DNA of 33,423 nt from UMGS1668 sp035447605 (GCA_035447605.1 DAOTHJ010000020.1:1-33423), one strand, 5' to 3'. Counted from the first letter of the stretch, positions 1-7,149 are shown. Notes: generated from the sequence alone by a model not told the origin. Program-made: numbers and translations.

Positions 1-1
1 C

Positions 2-976
2 GCCGGCACCAGTACCACCACCTCCGGCACCACTTCCGGAACGGCCAATACCTCGGGCAGCACCACTTCCAGAACGACTTCCGGAACCACCTCGGGAACC
101 ACCTCCGGAACGAGCAACACGACCGGAACCACCGCCACGGCCCCCAAAACCGCCGGAGAGCTCGACCGCTGCATCACCGTGGACGTCCTCTCCTGGCTTG
201 TGGTCAACCCGAATGCGGACGCCGCACAGATCACCGAGGCAGAGAATTTTTTGAAATGGCTTTATACGAATAACGCCGGCATCGGTTACCTGACCGGAAC
301 CTTCGGCACCGACTGGGCGACGCTCACCGGCACCGCGACAACCGGCGGCACCGGTACGACCAGCGGAAACGCCGCGACCTCCGGCACGAGCAAGGCCGGC
401 ACCAGCGGAAACGCCGCCGGTACAAGCAACGCCGCCACGAACGGAACCGCTTCGGGCGGGGCCGCCAACAGCGCGTCGAGCGCAAAAGCCGCCACAAGCG
501 CGGCCGGAACCACCTCAAAGGCGGCCAATACCACGAGCGGGGCCGCTACTTCAAACGGCAACGGCACCGCCAACAGCGCCGCCACGAGCAAAGCTGCCAC
601 GAGCGGAGCCGCCGCTTCAAACGGCAGCGGTACCGCCAACAGCGCCGCCACCTCCGGCAACAGCGCCACCACGTCGGCCGGGCAGCTTCCGGATTCCCTC
701 CGGAAGAGCCTCGCTTCTTACCTGAAGGCCGGAGACTGGGTCCCCTCCTATTACCGTTACGCCTCCACAGGCTGGCGCACCAACTTTGAGAGCGCAGCCA
801 CCAGCTATGTTCAGGGCGGAACCTTTACCGAAGAGACCCGCACCGGATTTGTAACCGGGATCTTCTCCGACTGGGGCGGCAAGGATACGAGCGCCCCGAT
901 GGACCAGTCCTCGGACAAATATATTCAGGGGAGCGCCCAGACCGCGAGCAAGGCGGAGGCCTCCTCAAAGGCATAG
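2..976 (+). CDS. Sugar ABC transporter substrate-binding protein-like C-terminus with low-complexity inserts (5' truncated)
   Basis: The reading frame is open from the first bases of the window, so the N-terminus lies outside. Two non-repetitive islands resemble the C-terminal lobe of CUT1-family extracellular solute-binding proteins. The first (about 179-345) reads LVVNPNADAAQ...NFLKWLYTNN, like the usual 'vvNk.a...A..FL.WLyt' block. The second (about 680-890) has W-V-P near GDWVPSYYR, then AATSYVQGGTFTEE and an ending in W, like the usual 'al.qY..G..tweev...W'. Between, before and after them is sequence made almost only of Ala, Ser, Thr, Gly and Asn. If the reading is right, this is a secreted lipid-anchored sugar-binding protein whose ligand lobe is interrupted by flexible linkers. 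It could instead be a Thr/Ser-rich surface protein that merely resembles one. No partner permease is visible. A GTG at 179 is a possible internal start but has no good ribosome site, so I prefer the truncated reading. Confidence 0.55.
   Translation, partial: AGTSTTTSGTTSGTANTSGSTTSRTTSGTTSGTTSGTSNTTGTTATAPKTAGELDRCITVDVLSWLVVNPNADAAQITEAENFLKWLYTNNAGIGYLTGTFGTDWATLTGTATTGGTGTTSGNAATSGTSKAGTSGNAAGTSNAATNGTASGGAANSASSAKAATSAAGTTSKAANTTSGAATSNGNGTANSAATSKAATSGAAASNGSGTANSAATSGNSATTSAGQLPDSLRKSLASYLKAGDWVPSYYRYASTGWRTNFESAATSYVQGGTFTEETRTGFVTGIFSDWGGKDTSAPMDQSSDKYIQGSAQTASKAEASSKA
551..651 (+). repeat. 66-bp in-frame repeat within the low-complexity protein
   Basis: A 35-bp segment starting at 551 recurs at 617 with two base differences, giving a 66-bp (22-codon) period. 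It encodes the repeated peptide SNG-N/S-GTANSAAT. The surrounding 330-670 region is a looser array of the same Ala/Ser/Thr/Gly codons. The period is a multiple of three, so repeat expansion keeps the frame. Confidence 0.8.
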
Positions 977-1033
977 AAACCGGAAAGGCCTCTTTCCATC
1001 CTGCAAAATACGAAAAAGAACCGCGCGACAAAC

Positions 1034-1068
1034 AAAAAACGCATCGGAATATCTCCGGTGCGTTTTTT
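1034..1068. terminator. Bidirectional intrinsic terminator between the binding-protein gene and lexA
   Basis: An A6 run, a stem (CGCATCGGA pairing with TCCGGTGCG, one T·G pair), a 5-nt loop and a T6 run form a symmetrical hairpin. It can end transcription of the plus-strand gene stopping at 976 and of the minus-strand lexA stopping at 1111. Confidence 0.85.
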
Positions 1069-1110
1069 AATCGAAACAGATTTTTTGGCAGAAACGATGC
1101 CCTGCAAAAC

Positions 1111-1686
1111 TCATTCGTAGGTTCTGACGACGGAGACAACCTTGCCGAGGATGGTGACCTCGTCGACGATGATCGGCTCGTAGGCGTCGTTCTCCGGCTG
1201 GAGGCGGAAATGCCCGTTTTCTTTATAGTAGCGCTTGACGGTGGCGTCGTCGCCGACCAGAGCGACCACGATCTCACCGTTGACCGCGTCCGGCGTCTGA
1301 CGCACGACCACGATGTCGCCGTTCAGGATGCCGCATTTAATCATACTGTCGCCGCGAACCCGGAGCGCGAAGAGGCCGGCCGTGCTGCCGTTCCACGGAA
1401 TGTATTCCTCGACCTGTTCCTCCGCAAGGATCGGCGAGCCGGCGGCGACGCGGCCGAGCACCGGGATCGTTCCGGCCGGAGCGGCCTCGTTGAGCGTGAT
1501 GGCGCGGTTCTGGTTCTCCCCCATCGTGATCCTGCCCTCGGACTGAAGCTCGCGCAGGTAGCGGTGCACGGTCGAGGTGGAGCGGATGCCAAGCTCCGCG
1601 CAGATCTCGCGGACCGTGGGCGGATAGCCGAATTCGTTGAGGTGCTCGGAGATATAGGCATAGATTTCGTCGGATTTCTGCGTCAT
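1111..1686 (-). CDS. lexA: LexA repressor, SOS response regulator
   Basis: This is the transcriptional repressor of DNA-damage genes, inactivated by RecA-stimulated self-cleavage. The 191-aa protein has the usual length and layout: an N-terminal winged-helix domain (residues 1-65, with YPPTVREI and STSTVHRYL), the Ala82-Gly83 cleavage site in GRVAAGSPI, and a C-terminal peptidase domain with catalytic Ser114 (RGDSM) and Lys151 (ATVKRYY). I chose the ATG at 1686 because AAAGGAG stands just upstream; an in-frame extension to 1743 would run through the promoter. It is monocistronic: a terminator follows and no gene is close on its 5' side. A LexA box overlaps its own -35, so autoregulation is expected. 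Identification is secure. Confidence 0.97.
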   Translation of the reverse strand: MTQKSDEIYAYISEHLNEFGYPPTVREICAELGIRSTSTVHRYLRELQSEGRITMGENQNRAITLNEAAPAGTIPVLGRVAAGSPILAEEQVEEYIPWNGSTAGLFALRVRGDSMIKCGILNGDIVVVRQTPDAVNGEIVVALVGDDATVKRYYKENGHFRLQPENDAYEPIIVDEVTILGKVVSVVRTYE

Positions 1687-1731
1687 GATAAAGGCTCCTT
1701 TCGCGAAAAAAGGTTCCGGTTTTTCAAAAGC

Positions 1732-1760
1732 AGTATAACACATCTTTTTCTAAAATGCAA
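1732..1760 (-). promoter_or_regulatory. lexA promoter
   Basis: On the minus strand, -35 TTGCAT (1755-1760) and -10 TATACT (1732-1737) are separated by 17 bp. A TGT just before the -10 makes it an extended -10 element. The lexA start codon lies about 45 bp downstream of the -10. Confidence 0.8.
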
Positions 1761-1771
1761 ACGTATGTTCT
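1758..1771. promoter_or_regulatory. LexA (SOS) box overlapping the lexA -35
   Basis: The minus strand reads AGAACATACGTTTG, which fits the Gram-positive LexA/DinR operator GAAC-N4-GTTC with one mismatch in the core. It overlaps the first bases of the lexA -35 hexamer, an ideal position for repressor occlusion. Only this one copy was noticed in the window. Confidence 0.8.
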
Positions 1772-1970
1772 TGCTTTTTAAAAAAAAATTTAACGGACGG
1801 TCGCTTCCAAACAGTTCTGCCGCGGGTTTTTGCGGAAAGAGAGAGCCGGCTCCTCTTTCAGGGAAGAAATCTGCCCCGATTTTTCACCTTCTGCGGCAAA
1901 AGAGAAGGCCTTTCTTCCGGCGCCGCGCGGGCGGCCTTTATTCATAAAATATCCGATATTTCCGGGGGAA
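1772..1970. other. Intergenic stretch, no gene seen
   Basis: No credible coding sequence. It holds one imperfect palindrome at 1835-1859 (GAAAGA...GAGCCGGCTC...TCTTTC) without a T-run, so it is not an obvious terminator. Confidence 0.5.
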
Positions 1971-2014
1971 TGTTAACCGTTACTTAACAAAGTTTTTTTC
2001 TCCGGTGCTATAAT
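1971..2014 (+). promoter_or_regulatory. Promoter with overlapping inverted repeat, driving the small RNA
   Basis: An extended -10 (TGC followed by TATAAT, 2009-2014) is preceded by TTAACA (1984-1989) at a 19-bp spacing. That TTAACA is the right arm of an inverted repeat, TGTTAA-N7-TTAACA (1971-1989). A regulator bound there would cover the -35. The arms resemble the clostridial Rex half-site, but the 7-bp spacer does not fit the 4-bp spacer I recall for Rex, so no regulator is assigned. Confidence 0.65.
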
Positions 2015-2020
2015 ATGGAT

Positions 2021-2131
2021 GTACCCGAGAAGAGCCGCAAGCTTTTCGGCGTACACCCTCCTCAAAACAACCCTCAAACTAAAATCACTCAAAAAGAAAA
2101 GCACCGGAGTTTTTCCGGTGTCTTTCTTTTT
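2021..2131 (+). ncRNA. Candidate trans-acting small RNA with CCUCC (anti-Shine-Dalgarno) seed
   Basis: The predicted transcript begins at G2021, seven bases after the -10, and is about 110 nt. It has three parts. A 5' hairpin spans 2021-2055: GTAC plus CCGAGAAG pair with CTTTTCGG and GTAC around a 9-nt loop, with one bulge. An A/C-rich segment of about 40 nt follows that should be unpaired and carries CCCTCCTC and CCCTC. A strong Rho-independent terminator ends it. No start codon with a ribosome site gives a believable peptide. The layout matches Firmicutes small RNAs that pair with ribosome-binding sites through C-rich loops (RsaE and FsrA are known examples of that type). I see no sequence match to a named family. 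Confidence 0.65.
2091..2131 (+). terminator. Terminator of the small RNA
   Basis: The core stem CACCGGA/TCCGGTG is extended by an A-rich 5' strand pairing with the TCTTTCTTTTT 3' strand, giving close to 18 pairs and a long U-tail. Confidence 0.85.
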
Positions 2132-2303
2132 ATGTGGATTTTCCGCCGAAAACTTCCTGCCGCCTGTATCGGGCGGTACCCGGAGATCCCGTGGCAGGCC
2201 GGGTAAGATGTTCGCCCGGCCAAAGACGCCGGGACACGCCGGATGAACAGAAAGCTCCTCCGCCTGCGCTTCTTCGGCAGCGCCTCGGAACCGCTTCCAC
2301 AAA

Positions 2304-2338
2304 TAAAAAAGGCCGGGGAATATCCCCGGTCTTTTTTT
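2304..2338 (-). terminator. Terminator of the 2-oxoacid oxidoreductase operon
   Basis: GACCGGGG and CCCCGGTC pair around a short AT loop, flanked by A- and T-runs on the two sides. It sits 12 bp past the stop codon of the gamma-subunit gene on the minus strand. It would also work on the plus strand. Confidence 0.85.
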
Positions 2339-2349
2339 ATTCGGAGATT

Positions 2350-2892
2350 TCAGCCGGCAAATTCCATGCCGAGCCGAAGAGCTTCCATATTCTTTTCGAT
2401 CAGGTCGGCTTTTTTGGCCGGGATGATCTTCCGGAAGCAGGCCTCAAGATTCTCGGGCGTGGTGAAGCCGGTCTTTTCGAGCAGGGCGCCCAGCAGGATG
2501 ATGTTGGCGAGCCCCTGAAGATCATGTTCCTTCGCCGTCTGGGTTGCCGGGAGAAAGACGGCGGTGATATCGGTGCGGCCGCAGGCGCGGTCGACAAGCG
2601 TAGAGTCGATCACCGCGACGCCGCCCGGCACGACCGAATCGATGAAGCGGTCATAGGAGGGGTTGTTCATCGCGACGAGGCAATCCGGGCTGAGCACCAG
2701 CGGGGAACCGATCGGCTCGTCGGAGAGGCAGACCGAGCAGTTGGCCGTGCCGCCGCGCATCTCCGGGCCGTAGCTCGGTAGCCACGAGACCTCGCGGCCC
2801 TCCATCATGCCGGAGTAGGCGACCGCCTTGCCGGCGAAAAGGATGCCCTGCCCGCCGAAGCCGGCGAACAGCATGTTGTGGGAAGCGGCCAT
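2350..2892 (-). CDS. 2-oxoacid:ferredoxin oxidoreductase, gamma subunit
   Basis: This is the last gene of a four-gene operon for oxidative decarboxylation of 2-oxoacids to acyl-CoA with ferredoxin reduction. The 180-aa protein has the family N-terminus (FAGFGGQGILFAGK, residues 9-22), the SYGPEMRGGTANC block (40-52) and a Rossmann-like gamma domain throughout. The start ATG is one base past the stop of the beta-subunit gene, and the ribosome site GGAGG lies inside the end of that gene, so translation is probably coupled. Size and position fit the separate gamma chain of VOR/KOR-type enzymes; PFOR would have a fused chain. Substrate cannot be read from this subunit. Confidence 0.93.
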   Translation of the reverse strand: MAASHNMLFAGFGGQGILFAGKAVAYSGMMEGREVSWLPSYGPEMRGGTANCSVCLSDEPIGSPLVLSPDCLVAMNNPSYDRFIDSVVPGGVAVIDSTLVDRACGRTDITAVFLPATQTAKEHDLQGLANIILLGALLEKTGFTTPENLEACFRKIIPAKKADLIEKNMEALRLGMEFAG

Positions 2893-2893
2893 C

Positions 2894-3642
<749 letters not shown>

Positions 3643-3643
<1 letters not shown>

Positions 3644-4713
3644 TATTGCTCACCTCCCGCAAGTTTTTTGATCTGTTCGAGAACTTCCGCCGGCGACGGA
3701 ATGATGCCGCCGGTGCGTCCGTAGAAAGAGACGGGCTTTTTGCATTCGAGGGCGAGCTTCACGTCGTCGACCATCTGGCCCATATTCATCTCGACGACGA
3801 GCACGTCGTGCGCATGTTGGCAGCCCTCCTGAATTTTTTCAGCCGGGAACGGCCAGAGCGTGTAGGGGCGAACCATACCGGCTTTGATGCCGGCGGCGCG
3901 GGCGCTGTTGACCGCGGATTTGACGATCCGGGAAGTTGCGCCGAAAGCGGCGACCACGATCTCCGCGTCCTCGGTCAGGTAGGATTCCGCCTTGGGCAGA
4001 ACGCGCTTGACCTCCTCGTAGCGGGCGAAGCGGGCGACGTTGGTATCCTCCAATTCTTTTGGAGAAAGATAGAGGGAATTGACGATGTTATGTCTGCGCT
4101 CGCCGTGGCGGCCGTTGGTCGCCCACGGTTTATCATAGGTGACGATCTCGCGCTCCGGGAAGACGACCGGCTCCATCATCTGGCCAAGCAGGCCGTCCGC
4201 CAGCACCATGGCCGGCATACGGAAGCGGTCGGCGTTCTCAAAGGCGTCAAAGACGGCGGTGACCATCTCCTGTACGGAGTTGGGCGCAAAAACGAGAAGC
4301 TGGAAGTCGCCGTGGCCGTAAGCCTTGGTCGCCTGCCAGTAGTCGGACTGGGAAGGTTGAATGCCGCCGAGGCCCGGTCCGCCGCGCATGCAGTCAACGA
4401 TGACGCAGGGCAGGTCGGAACCGGCTATGTAGGAGACGCCCTCGGATTTGAGCGAGATGCCCGGCGAGGAGCTCGAAGTCATCGCGCGGACGCCCGCGGC
4501 CGCGGCGCCGAGGACCATATTGATCGCGGCAATCTCGGATTCCGCCTGAAGAAAGACGCCTCCGACTTTCGGCATCTGGCGGGACATGTAGGCGGCGATC
4601 TCCGTCTGAGGCGTGATCGGATAGCCGAAGTAGTGGCGGCAGCCGGCACGGATGGCGGCTTCGGCGATCGCCTCGTTGCCCTTCATAAGTACTCTTTCAG
4701 CCAATATACTCAT
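3643..4713 (-). CDS. vorB: 2-oxoacid:ferredoxin oxidoreductase, alpha subunit (VorB-type)
   Basis: This is the catalytic alpha chain. The 356-aa sequence starts MSILAERVLMKGNEAIAEAAIRAG and carries YFGYPITPQTEI (residues 28-39), the S-rich TSSSSPGISLKSEG loop and the RGGPGLGGIQPSQSDY block that are strongly conserved in branched-chain 2-oxoacid (VorB) and 2-oxoglutarate (KorA) enzymes. The overall wording is closest to proteins usually annotated as 3-methyl-2-oxobutanoate dehydrogenase subunit VorB, but substrate choice between branched-chain oxoacids and 2-oxoglutarate is not settled by motifs. It has its own ribosome site (GGAAAGGATGAG). The 172-bp gap to the ferredoxin gene is filled by a structured repeat, which may lower or stabilise downstream message. 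Confidence 0.94.
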
Positions 4714-4736
4714 CCTTTCCTGTTATCCAAAGTCAT

Positions 4737-4826
4737 GCATGAAATCCGCGGAGCGGATTTCATGCTGGGAGTTTGCCGTGCCCGCCTTGTAGGACGGCGG
4801 GCATTTGCTCCACAAACCGGCAAACT
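4737..4826 (-). repeat. Structured palindromic repeat, element 1
   Basis: Read on the minus strand it has three stems. The outer stem AGTTTGCC/GGCAAACT (4819-4826 with 4770-4777) encloses an inner hairpin TGCCCGCC/GGCGGGCA (4796-4803 with 4779-4786). A separate 13-bp perfect hairpin GCATGAAATCCGC/GCGGATTTCATGC follows at 4737-4765 with a 3-nt loop. A homologous copy lies at 6142-6233 on the plus strand, and a variant with changed but still paired stems at 5805-5886. It occupies most of the spacer between the ferredoxin and alpha-subunit genes and would be transcribed within the operon. Confidence 0.85.
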
Positions 4827-4885
4827 TCATTTTAACCAAAATCTGTGCACGATTTATGCGATAACCAAAATGCCGGCAGCTTCCG

Positions 4886-5092
4886 TCATTTTTCGACGGT
4901 AATCGCGCTGTCCGGGCAGATGATGCCGCACATCGCGCAGGCGATGCACAAAGACTGGTCGGTCATCTCCGCGGGATTGTAACCCTTCGCGGAGATCCGG
5001 TCGGGCGCCAGACGCAGGATTTTTTTCGGGCATACGGATACGCAGAGCCCGCAACCCTTGCAGACCGACTCATCAACGGTAACTTTCGCCAT
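4886..5092 (-). CDS. 2[4Fe-4S] ferredoxin-type delta subunit
   Basis: A 68-aa protein with two clostridial ferredoxin motifs, CKGCGLCVSVCPK near residue 12 and CIACAMCGIICPD near residue 48, so eight Cys ligands for two [4Fe-4S] clusters. As the first chain of the oxidoreductase operon it should be the electron-transferring delta subunit. I chose the ATG at 5092 because GGAGGG precedes it by a good distance; a longer reading up to 5158 has no ribosome site. No convincing -35/-10 pair was found directly upstream, so it may be co-transcribed with the small Cys-rich gene. Confidence 0.93.
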   Translation of the reverse strand: MAKVTVDESVCKGCGLCVSVCPKKILRLAPDRISAKGYNPAEMTDQSLCIACAMCGIICPDSAITVEK

Positions 5093-5198
5093 AAGGCAAC
5101 CCTCCAAAAAATGAAATAACAAATAAGGTGGAATAACGGCCGCGGAAAGGCGGCTCACCCTGTCTTTCGCCGAAGCCGGCTCCGGCAGGGCGGCATTT

Positions 5199-5587
5199 TC
5201 AGCAGCAGTTCCCGGGATTTCGCAGATAAAACGGGCATTTGCCCTCTTTCAGAACGCTTTCCGGCTTCTCCGCGTATTTTACGCAGGAGGAGGNNNNNNN
5301 NNNNNNNNNNNNNNNNNNNNNNNNNNNNNNNNNNNNNNNNNNNNNNNNNNNNNNNNNNNNNNNNNNNNNNNNNNNNNNNNNNNNNNNNNNNNNTTGCCCT
5401 CTTTCAGAACGCTTTCCGGCTTCTCCGCGTATTTTACGCAGGAGGAGGCGGAGCCTTTTTCTTTATAAATACAGGTCCGGCAGATCAGCTCCCGGTTGGA
5501 GACGAGTCCGTCGTCCGTGGCCCAGAGCTTTCGCTCCGCGGGGCGGTCCTTTTTATGCGCACCACAGGCGCACGGGGTTTTTCCCAC
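5199..5587 (-). CDS. Small cysteine-rich protein, coding sequence split by an assembly gap
   Basis: The GTG start at 5585-5587 is preceded by GGAAAGGAG. Read up to the gap and then continued from the other side after collapsing the duplicated 55 bp, the frame is continuous and ends at a TGA (5199-5201). The rebuilt gene is 234 bp, 77 aa, exactly in frame. Eight Cys are present: CAC near the start, CRTC (36, 39), C50, C66 and a terminal CC. The block ICRTC...SCVKY..KP..VL..GKCPFY resembles small clostridial proteins with putative metal-binding Cys pairs. Function is unknown. It is co-oriented with the downstream ferredoxin gene about 105 bp away. I found no terminator between them. Confidence 0.7.
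5239..5448. other. Assembly gap: 100 N flanked by identical 55-bp ends
   Basis: The 55 bases 5239-5293 are identical to 5394-5448, with exactly 100 N between. This is what results when two contigs that overlap by one k-mer (55) are joined by a scaffolder with a default spacer. The true sequence probably has one copy and no gap; the in-frame rebuilt gene supports that. Confidence 0.9.
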
Positions 5588-5803
5588 AATCGACAGCTCC
5601 TTTCCGATGAGAATAGCCTATGCCGGGGAAAACTTGTTTTTAGAGAAAGATCCTGTCCGCCCATAGGCAAACTGAGGATGGATCCCGGCAAAGATCGTAA
5701 AGCAAGCGAATTCCGGCATGAAACCGGATATATTGCCCGCCGGCCTATTTGTGGCCAGCAAAAATAACTTACAGCATGAACCTGCCCCGCATTTTGGTTT
5801 CGA
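5588..5803. other. Intergenic, degenerate repeat remains
   Basis: No gene seen. Around 5717-5790 there are decayed pieces of the palindromic family: GCATGAAACCGG, a GCCGGCC/GGCCAGC hairpin, and ACAGCATGAACC. Confidence 0.5.
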
Positions 5804-5804
5804 C

Positions 5805-5886
5805 GAGTTTTCGTTCCATGCGATGGTGCCGGCCTGTGGCCGGCGAGAAAACTCGCAGCATAAACCCACGAAGTGGGTTTCATGCG
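5805..5886 (+). repeat. Structured palindromic repeat, element 3 (stem-swapped variant)
   Basis: Same three-stem layout as elements 1 and 2 but with different bases. The outer stem CGAGTTTTC/GAAAACTCG (5805-5813 with 5848-5856) is perfect. The inner hairpin is GCCGGCC-tgt-GGCCGGC (5829-5845). The 3' hairpin GCATAAACCCAC/GTGGGTTTCATGC (5859-5886) has one bulge. Shared words at the element borders (CGACGA before, CAGCAT after the outer stem) show homology. Confidence 0.8.
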
Positions 5887-6197
5887 GTTTGCGAAGCAAA
5901 TGCCCGCCGCCCAATGAGGCAGATAGGGCAGGTTTCCGGCGTAAATCACGAACGGGTCTTGTTATCGACGAAGTTCGCCGGTTTACGAAGCAAATGCCCG
6001 CCGCCCTATGAGGCAGATAGGGCAGGTTTCCGGCTTGTTATCGACGAAGTTCGCCGGTTTGCGAAGCAAATGCCCGCCGCCTTGCGAGGCAGACAAGGCG
6101 GGTTTCCGGCGTAAATCACGAACGGGTCTTGTTATCGACGAAGTTCGCCGGTTTGCGAAACAAATGCCCGCCGCCCTATGAGGCGGGCAAGGCAAAC
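5887..6197 (+). repeat. Tandem repeat, 94-bp unit, about 3.5 copies
   Basis: Copies run 5887-5980 (94 bp), 5981-6056 (76 bp, lacking 18 bp before TTGTTATCG), 6057-6150 (94 bp) and a partial one from 6151. Each begins GGTTT-G/A-CGAAGCAAATGCC. Inside, copy 2 pairs GCCCTAT with ATAGGGC and copy 3 pairs GCCTTG with CAAGGC, so the hairpin is kept although its bases differ. No unique spacers and no cas genes, hence not CRISPR. Confidence 0.85.
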
Positions 6198-6233
6198 TTC
6201 CAGCATGAAATCCGCCACTGCGGATTTCATGCG
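6142..6233 (+). repeat. Structured palindromic repeat, element 2
   Basis: The outer stem AAGTTCGCC/GGCAAACTT (6142-6150 with 6192-6200, one mismatch) encloses TGCCCGCC/GGCGGGCA. It is followed by a perfect 13-bp hairpin GCATGAAATCCGC/GCGGATTTCATGC with a 4-nt loop (6204-6233). It closes the tandem array. Its 3' hairpin reaches into the end of the minus-strand NTPase gene and supplies that gene's TGA stop. Confidence 0.85.
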
Positions 6234-6883
6234 TTTTCCCAAGGGAACTTCACAAGAATCTCCACCGGGAACGGCTCGGGCACCTTTGCGGATTCGCAGC
6301 CCTTGAGCACGCAGGTCGCGAGCAGCGGCAGCCCGGTGAGCACAGAAACCTGCGCGGCATAGTCCACGCTCTGCTCAATATCTTCGGCAGAGGTTTCCCG
6401 GCCGAAATTCGTATTGTTGACGAGAAAGCTTCCCTTGAGACGGGAGGCCGCCTCGATCTCACCGAGAATCTGCGCCGCATCCTCCGGGGTACCGGTCAGG
6501 TTGCGGCTCTTGTTGACGACGTAGAGCATCGCGTAGCCGGCCTTTTGCAGCTTCGCGGCGTACCGGCCAAGAGCGGCCGCACCCGCGTCGTCGCCGCCCG
6601 CGTCGAGGATCACGCGCTTGCCGGAAAGGATGGCGGCGTCGATCTTTGCGGAGAGGGCGGGCGTATCCAGCGTGGTGCCGAGGAAGGTCGGCACAATCAG
6701 TTCACAGGGGAGCGCCCCGGCGTAATCGCCCGTGCGGAAATAGGGGTTGACGATGTCGAGGTCGCAGAGCACCGGAGCCTCGCCCGCCGCAAGCAGATAC
6801 TTCGCAAGGTTCAGGGTGAAATTGGTTTTGCCCGAGCCGTAATGCCCGGTCACAATCAGAATGTTTTCTTCCGGCAACTTCAC
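6227..6883 (-). CDS. P-loop NTPase of the CobQ/MinD/ParA (SIMIBI) type
   Basis: A 218-aa cytoplasmic ATP-binding protein. It begins VKLPEENILIVTGHYGSGKT, with the Walker A motif GHYGSGKTN (residues 13-21), then CDLDIVNPYFRT (deviant switch region) and VILDAGGDDAG. It has the length of stand-alone CobQ/CobB/MinD/ParA-like ATPases often annotated only as nucleotide-binding proteins. I chose the GTG at 6883 because GGGGG precedes it and the Walker A then falls at the expected place; the frame stays open to 7189 but that part crosses a promoter. It is transcribed towards the oxidoreductase operon; partner and cargo are unknown. Its stop codon lies inside palindromic element 2. Confidence 0.85.
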   Translation of the reverse strand: MKLPEENILIVTGHYGSGKTNFTLNLAKYLLAAGEAPVLCDLDIVNPYFRTGDYAGALPCELIVPTFLGTTLDTPALSAKIDAAILSGKRVILDAGGDDAGAAALGRYAAKLQKAGYAMLYVVNKSRNLTGTPEDAAQILGEIEAASRLKGSFLVNNTNFGRETSAEDIEQSVDYAAQVSVLTGLPLLATCVLKGCESAKVPEPFPVEILVKFPWENA

Positions 6884-6917
6884 CCTTCTGCACCCCCTGC
6901 AAAAAAATTTAATCTTT

Positions 6918-6946
6918 ATTATAGCATTCCCGAAAGGGGGATTCAA
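6918..6946 (-). promoter_or_regulatory. Promoter of the ParA-like NTPase gene
   Basis: Minus strand: -35 TTGAAT (6941-6946), 17-bp spacer, -10 TATAAT (6918-6923), with TGC before the -10. The start codon is 35 bp downstream. Confidence 0.85.
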
Positions 6947-7093
6947 TGCTTTTTTGTGGAGGCCGTAAGGAAAATCCGGGACGCCGCGGAAAAAATTACC
7001 TCCGAATGTCGGAAAAGCCGCCGCGGCGGGGCCGGGGAAATCCCGTACGGAGCGGAAAAAATCACCCTTTTCCTCTCTCAAGGAGTGAAAAAT

Positions 7094-7122
7094 TTGACAT
7101 TCTTCCCCATTTCGGCTATAAT
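7094..7122 (+). promoter_or_regulatory. Promoter of the 3D-domain protein gene
   Basis: Full consensus: TTGACA (7094-7099), 17 bp, TATAAT (7117-7122). The start codon follows at 7150. It is divergent from the promoter at 6918-6946. Confidence 0.92.
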
Positions 7123-7149
7123 AGGCCGTACTTTGCGGGGAGGCGCGCC

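Noticed and set aside
1971..1989. Rex operator
   Set aside because: The arms resemble the clostridial Rex half-site, but a 7-bp spacer instead of 4 bp makes binding doubtful; kept only as an unassigned inverted repeat.
5887..6197. CRISPR array
   Set aside because: The whole 94-bp unit is repeated with no unique spacers between short repeats, and there are no cas genes.
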